A stretch of 19,699 nt of DNA from an uncultured Ruminococcus sp. (lineage in GTDB: Bacteria > Bacillota > Clostridia > Oscillospirales > Ruminococcaceae): positions 1 through 19,699 of the forward strand of contig UQKC01000045.1 of assembly GCA_900541495.1 (NCBI GenBank), in the 5' to 3' direction. Position 1 is the first letter of the stretch, and every line of letters begins with the position of its first letter. The notes under the pieces are model-generated. The model worked only from the letters and a program-made list of their open reading frames with translations, searched no databases and had not been told where the DNA came from. The position numbers and the translations under genes are program-made. Positions 6,340 through 13,660 of the stretch are shown piece by piece.

Positions 6340-6497
6340 TACTAATCTCTGATCGTTCTATAGACAAAGCCGACAGATAGAATAAATCCAATCAAGGATA
6401 ACGACCGCAGTAAGGCTTGCCGCCTTACAAGGGAGTTAGACGCCGAGTGGATTTATTATAGCCGAGGATTTGTCTATAGGTTGATCAGAGATTAGTA
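6340..6497. mobile_element. Palindromic MITE-like element E2 (158 bp)
   Basis: Perfect 15-bp terminal inverted repeats, TACTAATCTCTGATC (6340-6354) and its complement (6483-6497), are flanked on both sides by TTA (6337-6339 and 6498-6500), as for a 3-bp target duplication. Further perfect arms follow: 6358-6368 with 6469-6479 (11 bp), 6381-6390 with 6448-6457 (10 bp), and a central hairpin TAAGGC-TTGCC-GCCTTA (6411-6427). There is no protein gene. It lies inside the transporter operon between the second permease and DUF624, so it must be transcribed and would fold into a long hairpin. The right-hand TTA is the stop codon of the permease. Its core has the same motifs and spacing as E1. Confidence 0.7.
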
Positions 6498-7460
6498 TTA
6501 ACCCTTAACTGCTCCGAGCATAATACCCGATTCAAAATATCTTTGCATGAAAGGATATACGAGCATAATTGGGATAATTGTTATCATTGAGATAGTGTAC
6601 TGAATTATCTTTGTATTCATCGCACCCGAGAGCGCCGCCGTATCGGAGCTTGAAGTTGCGCCGTTTACCATTGCGCTGAGGTTTGACGACTGGTTCAGGT
6701 AGACATAAAGTCTGTGCTGAACGGTATAGAGTTCAGGCGAGTTGGAGTTGTAGATAAGTGAATCCTGGAAAGAGTTCCAATGTCCTACTGCACCGAAAAT
6801 CGCGATAGTTGCGAGGATAGGCTTTGAAAGCGGCCAGATGATCTTATAGAAGATCGTCCAGTAGCCTGCGCCGTCGATGAACGCACTTTCCTCAATTTCA
6901 CCCGGAATAGATTCAACGTAAGTTTTTACGAGAATAATGTTATAAGGTGAAACGATTGCAGGAATAATATAAACGAGGAACGTATTTGTAAGACCAAGCA
7001 TCGAAAGGTTGAGGTATGTAGGGATAAGTCCTGCGTTGAAGTACATTGTGATAACGAGGAATCTGTACCAGAACTTTCTGTGCCACATCTCCTGCTTTGT
7101 CATAAGGTAGCCTGCGAGTGCGGAGGCGAAAACCATAAGAACCGTACCGATGAGCGTTCTGAGAATTGTTACAACGAACGAATTCCAAAGGTCGTTTACG
7201 TTCGCCATCATAATATAGTTCTGAATGGTGATCTGCTGTGGGAAGAACGTAATAACGCCTTTCTTTACAAGCTCATTGTTCGAGATAGTGTTGATGAAGA
7301 TATAGTAGAATGGAAAAATACAGCTGAGTGTGAACAGAATGAAGAACAGGTAGTTCAGGATATTGAACACGATATCTCCGGGAGTCAGCTTGATCTTCGT
7401 AGTATGCTCTTTGAAATATTTTTCTTCGGCTCTTTTAGTCAACTTTTCTTCGTGAGTCAT
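6498..7460 (-). CDS. Carbohydrate ABC transporter permease, YtcP/LplC type
   Basis: This 320-residue inner-membrane permease belongs to the CUT1 family and to the YtcP/LplC subgroup. It has a cytoplasmic N-terminus (1-28) and about six membrane helices starting near residue 33. The EAA loop IEESAFIDGAGYWTIFYKII (189-208) docks on the ATPase. The C-terminus FESGIMLGAVKG is characteristic of this subgroup. It forms a heterodimer with the permease encoded 14 bp upstream. AGGAGG (7470-7475) lies 9 bp before the start and overlaps the upstream stop codon, suggesting translational coupling. The sugar cannot be told from the sequence. The stop codon is the TTA flank of element E2; since the canonical C-terminus is intact, the insertion did not truncate the protein. 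Confidence 0.92.
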   Translation of the reverse strand: MTHEEKLTKRAEEKYFKEHTTKIKLTPGDIVFNILNYLFFILFTLSCIFPFYYIFINTISNNELVKKGVITFFPQQITIQNYIMMANVNDLWNSFVVTILRTLIGTVLMVFASALAGYLMTKQEMWHRKFWYRFLVITMYFNAGLIPTYLNLSMLGLTNTFLVYIIPAIVSPYNIILVKTYVESIPGEIEESAFIDGAGYWTIFYKIIWPLSKPILATIAIFGAVGHWNSFQDSLIYNSNSPELYTVQHRLYVYLNQSSNLSAMVNGATSSSDTAALSGAMNTKIIQYTISMITIIPIMLVYPFMQRYFESGIMLGAVKG

Positions 7461-7474
7461 TTCAAACCGCCTCC

Positions 7475-8965
7475 TTATACAATGCTCTCGCCGCGGATAA
7501 GCTTAGATACGCTGTTAGCGGCAAAAAGAAGAATTACGCTGATAATGGACTTGACCATACCGATAACGGTCGAGATCGGGATAAGTCCGCTTGTGATACC
7601 GAGGTTATAAACATAAAGGTCGAGAACTTCGATACTGTTCTTATTGATAGAGTTGGAGAATACGAGGTACTGTTCCATACCATTTGAAAGGATATTTGCG
7701 ATGGACATAAGAAGAAGTACCATATATGTAGGGATAAGTTCGGGGATAGTGATGAACCACATCTTTGCGAAACGTCCTGCGCCGTCAACGGTAGCTGCTT
7801 CGTAAAGCTGCTGGTCGATACCCGAGATTGAAGCGATGTAAATGATAGCGCTCCAGCCGAGACCCTTCCAAAGTCCCCATGCAAGCATCTTGAGCCACAT
7901 ATGTGAATCGCTCAGGAGGTAGTTGGTCATTGTCGGGTGACCGATCGATGTGAGGAATGTGTTGATAAAGCCGTCAGTCGAGAAGATAGCAAGCGCGATA
8001 GCGTAAACAAGTACCCAGCTGATGAAGTTCGGGATAGTTGTGAATGTCTGTACAACTCGTCTGAAAGGTGTGTTCTTGATCTCGGAGAGGAAGATAGCGA
8101 ATACCATTGGCACCCAGCTCGTTGCGATTCCGAGTCCGCTCATTGCGAGTGTGTTCTTTACAACTCGAACAACGTCTTTTCTCGTTGCTGCCGTATTGAA
8201 AAGTGACTTGAACCACTTTAAGCCGACGAACTTGTCCCAGGAAAGTGTTTCGCCCGACTTATAATCGAAAAATGCATATCTCCAGCCGAAGAGCGGCAGA
8301 TAGCAGAACACGAATGCAAGAACGAGTATCGGGAGCATCATAAGGAAAAGTCTGTACTTCGCAGCCATTTCTGCCTTTTCGCCCTTTGTTGTGGGAACAA
8401 GAACAAGTTCAGCCGCTGAAACCAGAAGTGCTACGCCTGCAAGAACGACATAGAGCCAAAAAATTGCAGGGAAAACAGGGTTTACTTTTTCGATCTTTTC
8501 CGAGCCGAGAAGCATATCGTAGGAACGATAGATACCGATGAGTGCACAAATCTCAACAACAGAGCCGCCGATAGTGAAAAATGTGCTTGTTTTCTTCATT
8601 TTATTGTTTCCGAGCGACATACAAGCGCCGATTATCATTATCACAACTGCTGCGATGATGATAAGGCTGCTGGCGTTGAGCAGTTTGAACGCTGCCTCGG
8701 GGACCCAGCCTCTTGCGAATGCACGACCGAAGTTCGTGATAAGTGTTTTATAAGAAACGCCGCAGGTGAAAAGCGACATATTCTTATTGATCTGATCTGT
8801 TACTCTCGCAGCGTTAAAATTCGGGAAGAAGAGAATGATGATGTTTATCACCACAGAAGCGCGCACGAACCAGAAAAGCGCATCGCAGAGCTTTTCGCGC
8901 GGTGTTCGTTCGACCACTCCCTTATTTGAACCGATATCGGCTGCTGATTTAACAGCATCTGCCAT
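7475..8965 (-). CDS. Carbohydrate ABC transporter permease, YteP/LplB type, with N-terminal membrane extension
   Basis: The C-terminal 295 residues are a typical YteP/LplB CUT1 permease. The core starts near AAKYRLFLMMLPILVLAFVF (201-220) and continues with FCYLPLFGWRYAFFDY. The EAA loop is YEAATVDGAGRFAKMWFITI (388-407) and the end is LIRGESIV. At 496 residues it is about 180-200 longer than usual. The extra N-terminal part (1-200) holds about four hydrophobic helices (about 29-48, 97-117, 128-146 and 166-190) and has no domain I recognise. It is first in a minus-strand operon with YtcP-type permease and DUF624. GGAGGTG (8973-8979) lies 7 bp before the ATG. The operon is divergent from an AraC regulator. 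The matching substrate-binding protein and the shared MsmX-like ATPase must be encoded elsewhere. Confidence 0.9.
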   Translation of the reverse strand: MADAVKSAADIGSNKGVVERTPREKLCDALFWFVRASVVINIIILFFPNFNAARVTDQINKNMSLFTCGVSYKTLITNFGRAFARGWVPEAAFKLLNASSLIIIAAVVIMIIGACMSLGNNKMKKTSTFFTIGGSVVEICALIGIYRSYDMLLGSEKIEKVNPVFPAIFWLYVVLAGVALLVSAAELVLVPTTKGEKAEMAAKYRLFLMMLPILVLAFVFCYLPLFGWRYAFFDYKSGETLSWDKFVGLKWFKSLFNTAATRKDVVRVVKNTLAMSGLGIATSWVPMVFAIFLSEIKNTPFRRVVQTFTTIPNFISWVLVYAIALAIFSTDGFINTFLTSIGHPTMTNYLLSDSHMWLKMLAWGLWKGLGWSAIIYIASISGIDQQLYEAATVDGAGRFAKMWFITIPELIPTYMVLLLMSIANILSNGMEQYLVFSNSINKNSIEVLDLYVYNLGITSGLIPISTVIGMVKSIISVILLFAANSVSKLIRGESIV

Positions 8966-8983
8966 TTTCCTGCACCTCCAAAG

Positions 8984-8993
8984 TGTTTAAACA
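8984..8993. promoter_or_regulatory. Perfect 10-bp palindrome before the permease operon
   Basis: TGTTTAAACA lies just upstream of the ribosome binding site of the first permease gene. It could be an operator, or chance in AT-rich sequence. Confidence 0.25.
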
Positions 8994-9055
8994 ACCAAAG
9001 CGCCCATACAATACAAAAGTACGCACAAAGCCTTGATTATTTTGTAAAAATATGC

Positions 9056-9183
9056 TACAATGTAAACAAATTATATCACAGTTTTATCACCTTTACCATA
9101 AAAATAGCGACATTTTTTAGCACAATAATGACATAAACAAAATGTTGTAAAATCTAAACCGATTACATTGTAAGAACTTACAA
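9056..9183. promoter_or_regulatory. Divergent control region with paired TACAATGTAA motifs
   Basis: The 240-bp gap between the permease operon and the AraC gene contains TACAATGTAA (9056-9065) and its exact reverse complement TTACATTGTA (9163-9172). The second overlaps a perfect 7-2-7 palindrome TTGTAAG-AA-CTTACAA (9168-9183) just before the regulator. ACATTTT (9110-9116) also pairs with AAAATGT (9139-9145). Such repeated motifs in a divergent region are what an AraC-type regulator would use, but the link is inferred. On the minus strand TTTACA (9067-9062) followed after 17 bp by AAAATA is a weak promoter candidate for the permeases. I found no convincing plus-strand promoter boxes. Confidence 0.45.
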
Positions 9184-9205
9184 AAAAGCAGGTAAATCTA
9201 TAGAA

Positions 9206-10063
9206 ATGAAAGTATTTCACCTTAAAGAATTCACGGGAGAAAGCGATTTTCCGTTCCATATTTTGCAGGATAATCACGAAAACACCTTCCCTATCCACAG
9301 CCACGCCGACTTCATCGAGCTTGCGATAGTCATAGGCGGAAGCGCGTCGCATATCGTTGATGATGAGTGTTTCCCTATCAAAAAGGGTGATGTTTTCACC
9401 ATTGGAAAAAATATGTCGCACGGCTTTTCCGAGGCTGTCGGATTTCGGATATGCAATATAATGTTCAGCCAGGAAGCTTTTTTCGGCGAACATTCGGATA
9501 TATGCGATTCACCAAGCTTCCGCTCACTTTTTTACGGAAAAAACGGACTTCAGACGAAGCTGACGCTGCCGCCCGAAGAGTTTATCCGCGTATGCGAGAT
9601 TCTGAAAACGCTTCAGACCGAGTACAGCACCGATTCGGACGGGCGCGAAACGCTGATACGCTCCTATTTTATGATGCTTACGGTGATGCTGTCGCGGCTC
9701 TACGCCTCAAAGGAATCAGGCAAGAACCGAAGTGCCGAGAACATCACAGCCGCGGCTGAATTCATCGAGCGAAACTTCACCGAAAAACTCACTCTTGATT
9801 CGATAGCCGAGGTAACGCACTATTCTTCACGCCACTTCGTGCGAATTTTCACCGAAACATATCACCAGACACCGCAGGAATACATACTCTCGCTCCGACT
9901 TCGGCGAGCATTCAGCCTGCTCGAAGAGGGCGAGCTTTCCATTGAGGAAACCGCACAGCAGAGCGGCTTCGGTGACGGAAACTACTTCTGCCGAGTGTTC
10001 AAAAGGCAGACGGGCGTGACCCCCGGAGAATACCGCCGCACGGCGCAGCAAAAGAAAAATTGA
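9206..10063 (+). CDS. AraC-family transcriptional regulator (cupin sensor)
   Basis: This 285-residue regulator has an N-terminal cupin-like sensor domain (about 1-150; TFPIHSHADFIELAIVIGG at 27-45 is the usual start, and KKGDVFTIGKNMSHGF follows) and a C-terminal AraC double helix-turn-helix (about 180-280). The DNA-binding part includes LTLDSIAEVTHYSSRHFVRI (195-214) and ends in SGFGDGNYFCRVFKRQTGVT (253-272), followed by PGEYR. Such proteins sense sugars or their products and usually control the adjoining operon, here the divergent permeases. The ribosome binding site is weak (AGG at 9190-9192). nth follows after only 11 bp, so co-transcription is likely, although the functions are unrelated. 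The inducer is unknown. Confidence 0.88.
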   Translation: MKVFHLKEFTGESDFPFHILQDNHENTFPIHSHADFIELAIVIGGSASHIVDDECFPIKKGDVFTIGKNMSHGFSEAVGFRICNIMFSQEAFFGEHSDICDSPSFRSLFYGKNGLQTKLTLPPEEFIRVCEILKTLQTEYSTDSDGRETLIRSYFMMLTVMLSRLYASKESGKNRSAENITAAAEFIERNFTEKLTLDSIAEVTHYSSRHFVRIFTETYHQTPQEYILSLRLRRAFSLLEEGELSIEETAQQSGFGDGNYFCRVFKRQTGVTPGEYRRTAQQKKN

Positions 10064-10074
10064 AAGGATAAATT

Positions 10075-10725
10075 ATGACTAAAAAAGAAAGAGCGGCAGC
10101 TGCCGTTGAGGGACTTGAAAAGCTTTACCCCGATGCGATATGCTCGCTCGTTTATGAAAAACCGTATGAACTTCTGATAGCGACCCGACTTTCGGCACAA
10201 TGCACGGACGCAAGGGTAAACATCGTCACAAAGGAGCTTTTTGCAAAGTTCCCCACCCTGAAAAGCTTCGCCGATGCAAAATGGGAGGACATTGCCGAAA
10301 TAGTTCGACCATGCGGACTTTACAAGACAAAAGCGCAGAGCATCGCCGAGATGACGCACACATTATATTATGACCTCGACAGCGTTCTCCCCGACACGGT
10401 GGAGGAACTTATAAAGCTGCCCGGTGTTGGAAGAAAGACCGCTAACCTCATCGTCGGCGACGTTTTTCACAAGCCTGCGGTCGTGACGGACACACATTTT
10501 ATACGAATTTGCGGCAGGCTCGGACTTACCGCGAACACCGAGCCGCAAAAGGTCGAGGACGATCTGCGCAAGCTTCTCCCTCCCGAAAAAAGTTCGGATT
10601 TCTGCCATAGGATAGTGCTTTTCGGGCGCGAATACTGCTGCGCGCGAAGCCCGAAATGTGAAGTCTGTCCGCTAAAAGACCAACTCGGCGGATATAAGTG
10701 CAAATTAAAGGACAAGAAAGCATAA
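10075..10725 (+). CDS. nth: Endonuclease III (base-excision repair)
   Basis: This 216-residue DNA glycosylase and AP lyase removes oxidised pyrimidines. The helix-hairpin-helix is KLPGVGRKTANLIVGDVF (114-131). Lys121 is the Schiff-base nucleophile and Asp139 in VVTDTHF is the second catalytic residue. The Fe-S loop is unusual: the pattern runs Cys188-X6-Cys195-X2-Cys198-X10-Cys209, while the usual last gap is X5. An extra Cys189 is present. It lies 11 bp after the AraC gene with AAAGGA before the start, and its stop codon directly abuts the recQ start codon. Identity is firm; whether the cluster is bound normally is uncertain. Confidence 0.95.
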   Translation: MTKKERAAAAVEGLEKLYPDAICSLVYEKPYELLIATRLSAQCTDARVNIVTKELFAKFPTLKSFADAKWEDIAEIVRPCGLYKTKAQSIAEMTHTLYYDLDSVLPDTVEELIKLPGVGRKTANLIVGDVFHKPAVVTDTHFIRICGRLGLTANTEPQKVEDDLRKLLPPEKSSDFCHRIVLFGREYCCARSPKCEVCPLKDQLGGYKCKLKDKKA

Positions 10726-12726
10726 ATGAACAAATTTGAAGTTTTAAAACAGTATTTCGGACATGATGATTTCCGAAACGGTCAGTCTGAGATAATCGAT
10801 AATATCCTCGCAGGGAAAGACGTTCTTGCGATAATGCCGACGGGCGCGGGAAAATCTGTATGCTACCAAGTTCCTGCGATGCTCCTTGACGGGATAACGA
10901 TAGTCATTTCGCCGCTCATCTCGCTGATGAAAGATCAGGTCGAGAGCCTTGTACAGTCGGGCATTCGCGCGGCTTACATAAACAGCTCGCTCAACGCTTC
11001 GCAGTACCGCGAGGTCATTCGCCGTGCCGAAAACGGCGAATACAAGCTTATCTATGTTGCCCCCGAGCGGCTCGTTACCGACAGCTTTCTCGCCTTTTCC
11101 GAAAACAGCAATATCTCAATGGTAACGGTCGATGAATCGCACTGCGTTTCGCAATGGGGTCAGGATTTCCGCCCGAGTTATCTTAAAATCCCCGAGTTCA
11201 TCGGAAAGCTTTCACGCCGTCCTATCGTGACCGCTTTCACAGCTACCGCCACCGAACACGTCAAGGAAGACATCTCCTCACTGCTCGGACTGCGCTCCCC
11301 TTTCACGATAACAACGGGCTTCGACCGACAGAACCTCTACTTCGAGGTGCGCAGACCTGCCGAGCGCCTTAACGAGCTTATGAAAATAGTTGACGAGAAC
11401 CGCGGAAAAAGCACTATCGTCTACTGCGCAACGAGGAAAAACGTTGAAACCGTCTGCGATGCTTTGTGCGAAAAAGGCTACTCGGCGACCCGTTACCACG
11501 CAGGACTTTCGGACGATGAACGCCGCCGAAATCAGGACGCTTTCCTCTACGACAAATGCGGCATAATGGTCGCAACGAACGCTTTCGGAATGGGTATCGA
11601 CAAATCAAACGTTTCGCTCATCATACATTATAATATGCCGAAAAATATCGAAAGCTACTATCAGGAGGCAGGCAGAGCAGGACGTGACGGCGAGCCTGCA
11701 AGCTGCATACTTCTTTACAGCGGTCAGGACGTTGCGCTCGCGCGTTTTCTTATCGAAAATTCAAATGACGGCAATGAAGAACTCACCGAGCAGGAAAAAG
11801 CGGAGCTCCGCGCCCGTGATTACGAACGTCTTAAACAGATGACATTTTATGCAACGACCACCGATTGTCTTCGTGCAAGCATACTCAAATATTTCGGCGA
11901 AAATCCGCCCGTTTTCTGCGGTCACTGCTCCAACTGCTGCACAAGCTTTGAAACGGTCGATATCACCACAGAAGCGCAGAAAATAATCAGCTGTGTTTAC
12001 CGCGTATGCAACCACAACGGACACTATCTCGGCAAAGCTGCGATAACGGATATTCTCCGCGGCTCAAAGGCAGAAAAGCTCAGGCAAAACGGTTATGACA
12101 CACTTTCGACCTACGGAATAATGGCAGATGTGCCTACGCACAGAGTGCGCCTTATCATCGACAATCTTGTTGAAAAAGGGTATCTTAATTTGCGCGGCAA
12201 CGACTACCCCGTTGTTGTTCCGACAGACCTTGCGGCAGCTGCGATAAGGTCGGGACAAAGGTTTGAAATGAAGCTGCCAAAAGAGGTCCACCGCATCACA
12301 GCAAAGGAAAAGCCTGCGGAATTTCCCGTCAACACAGAGCTTCTCGCAAAGCTCAAATCGAAGCGAATGGATATTGCCGAGAAAGCGCATATCCCTGCCT
12401 ACCTCGTTTTCACCGATGCAACGCTTCGCGATATGTGCCGCAGAATGCCCTCAACTATCGAAGAATTTCTCGGTGTTTCGGGTGTCGGACGCAAGAAATG
12501 CGAAAGCTACGGTGAGGATTTCCTTGCCGTTATAAAGGAATTTTCGAGTGGAACTGATAAGAAAAATTCTCCGTCCGAAGTCAAGGGCGGCTGGACGGTC
12601 GATGAAACCGAACGTCTGCGTGATGAAGTCGAAAAAGGTCTTTCGCTGACGCAGATAAGCGCACGTCACGGCAGACCTGCCAATGAAGTTCGCAAGCGTT
12701 TGCACGAAACGGGAATCCTCAGATGA
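10726..12726 (+). CDS. recQ: ATP-dependent DNA helicase RecQ
   Basis: This 666-residue superfamily 2 helicase unwinds DNA 3' to 5' in recombination and replication repair. Motif 0 is FRNGQSEII (16-24), Walker A is MPTGAGKS (37-44), and motif II reads DESH (136-139) in place of the usual DEAH, followed by CVSQWGQDFRPSYL. Motif III is TAFTATAT (169-176) and motif VI is QEAGRAGRDG (313-322). The zinc-binding cysteines are 381, 398, 401 and 404. The winged-helix RQC region spans about 410-515 and HRDC about 535-606 (LGVSGVGRKK). A further C-terminal part (about 620-666) looks like a small helix-turn-helix (LSLTQISARHGRPANEVRKR). It starts one base after the nth stop codon, so the two repair genes are coupled. 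Confidence 0.95.
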   Translation: MNKFEVLKQYFGHDDFRNGQSEIIDNILAGKDVLAIMPTGAGKSVCYQVPAMLLDGITIVISPLISLMKDQVESLVQSGIRAAYINSSLNASQYREVIRRAENGEYKLIYVAPERLVTDSFLAFSENSNISMVTVDESHCVSQWGQDFRPSYLKIPEFIGKLSRRPIVTAFTATATEHVKEDISSLLGLRSPFTITTGFDRQNLYFEVRRPAERLNELMKIVDENRGKSTIVYCATRKNVETVCDALCEKGYSATRYHAGLSDDERRRNQDAFLYDKCGIMVATNAFGMGIDKSNVSLIIHYNMPKNIESYYQEAGRAGRDGEPASCILLYSGQDVALARFLIENSNDGNEELTEQEKAELRARDYERLKQMTFYATTTDCLRASILKYFGENPPVFCGHCSNCCTSFETVDITTEAQKIISCVYRVCNHNGHYLGKAAITDILRGSKAEKLRQNGYDTLSTYGIMADVPTHRVRLIIDNLVEKGYLNLRGNDYPVVVPTDLAAAAIRSGQRFEMKLPKEVHRITAKEKPAEFPVNTELLAKLKSKRMDIAEKAHIPAYLVFTDATLRDMCRRMPSTIEEFLGVSGVGRKKCESYGEDFLAVIKEFSSGTDKKNSPSEVKGGWTVDETERLRDEVEKGLSLTQISARHGRPANEVRKRLHETGILR

Positions 12727-12773
12727 AAATTTCCGCAAAACCGCAAAATTTTTCTGTACAAGCGGAAATTTTT
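12726..12773 (+). terminator. recQ terminator overlapping the next promoter
   Basis: AAAATTTCCGC (12726-12736) pairs with GCGGAAATTTT (12762-12772), beginning on the last base of the recQ stop codon and ending in a T-run. The 25-nt loop carries the -35 region of the next gene's promoter. Confidence 0.65.
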
Positions 12774-12783
12774 ATGCTATAAT
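12755..12783 (+). promoter_or_regulatory. Extended -10 promoter of the DUF1444-like gene
   Basis: TATAAT (12778-12783) is perfect and is preceded by TGC, an extended -10 motif. At 17 bp upstream is TGTACA (12755-12760), matching four of six bases of the -35 consensus. The promoter lies within the recQ terminator hairpin. Confidence 0.7.
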
Positions 12784-12818
12784 AATAGTTGATTTTGATT
12801 GAAAGAGGGTGGCTGCAT

Positions 12819-13640
12819 TTGAACGGACTTATGGAAAAGCTGAATGACGTTCTGAAAAAAGATAAATTCGGTTCGGAATTCAAAAATCTGCTGAAAAAGC
12901 ATAGTCTGACCGTTTCCGAAAAGAACGGCGACCGCTATCGGCTGACGAATGGCGTTTCCGACTTTTCCGTTGACACCTCAAAGGCACGTTCGGAATATGA
13001 AAGCACACCTTCGCCCGAGCTTTTGGCTTCGCTTATGCAAAAGCTTGAACAGGAAATAGATATGGAGATACGAATGGTATCTTTCACGAACGGTCAGGAG
13101 TTCCTGCGGCTCGCGATAATGCGCGAAAAGGACATTCGCCCCGGAATGATAAGTGCCGAATTCGCAGGAGGACTTTGCAAGGTCATTGTTTACACCGCCG
13201 ATGATACGGAGCTTCGCCCTCTTGACGAGGCGATACTCAAACGCTGGGGAATGCCGCGTGAGGTCGTTTTCTCCGTTGCCGACAGAAATATGTGCAGGCT
13301 TCTCGCCAAAACCGAGGTCAAGAAAACGAGCATTGCCGAGGGTGTGAATGCGATGGAATTTGAACTGCCGTGCAAGCATCTCGGAGTTTCGTTCATTCTC
13401 TGCAATGATTTCCGTCAGGTCGTATACAATTATATGGGCGCGAAATTTCTCGTTGTTGCGCCGTCCTGCGAAAGCATTCTCATACTTGAAAATATAACGA
13501 ACAATATCCTCGAAAAGCTTGGAAAAGAGATCGTCCGTGAGTACAAACGCTCACCGAAGCCGCTCACAACGGACGTTTTTCTTTTTACTCCCGATAAAAT
13601 ACAGATCGCAGGACATTTTTCCGTGAAAAGTGACAAATAA
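12819..13640 (+). CDS. DUF1444/DUF5688-like protein of unknown function
   Basis: This 273-residue soluble protein starts at TTG 12819, because AGAGGG (12804-12809) is well placed before it; an upstream TTG at 12789 lies before that site and is rejected. It has no signal peptide or membrane segment. The layout, with an N-terminal charged region, then LDEAILKRWGMPREVVFSVA (135-154) and a late ILILEN strand, resembles the DUF1444 (YtpQ) and DUF5688 families, whose members have a conserved Trp-containing turn followed by an alternating core. The function is unknown. It has its own promoter and is followed after 20 bp by the leucine-rich-repeat gene, so the two probably form an operon. The family assignment is by eye and moderate. 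Confidence 0.7.
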   Translation: MNGLMEKLNDVLKKDKFGSEFKNLLKKHSLTVSEKNGDRYRLTNGVSDFSVDTSKARSEYESTPSPELLASLMQKLEQEIDMEIRMVSFTNGQEFLRLAIMREKDIRPGMISAEFAGGLCKVIVYTADDTELRPLDEAILKRWGMPREVVFSVADRNMCRLLAKTEVKKTSIAEGVNAMEFELPCKHLGVSFILCNDFRQVVYNYMGAKFLVVAPSCESILILENITNNILEKLGKEIVREYKRSPKPLTTDVFLFTPDKIQIAGHFSVKSDK

Positions 13641-13660
13641 ACCGAAAGGAACGTATTACT

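Noticed and set aside
6263..6391. Upstream start adding 43 residues to the DUF624 protein
   Set aside because: The extra residues come largely from the arm of E2, and GGAGG is placed for the ATG at 6262, which gives the family's normal N-terminus.
10726..12726. DESH in place of DEAH in RecQ as a sign of inactivity
   Set aside because: Ala to Ser at this position is a mild change, the acidic and His residues remain, and all other helicase motifs are intact.
12789..12818. TTG at 12789 as start of the DUF1444-like gene
   Set aside because: It lies before the ribosome binding site at 12804-12809 and only about 6 bp after the -10 box.
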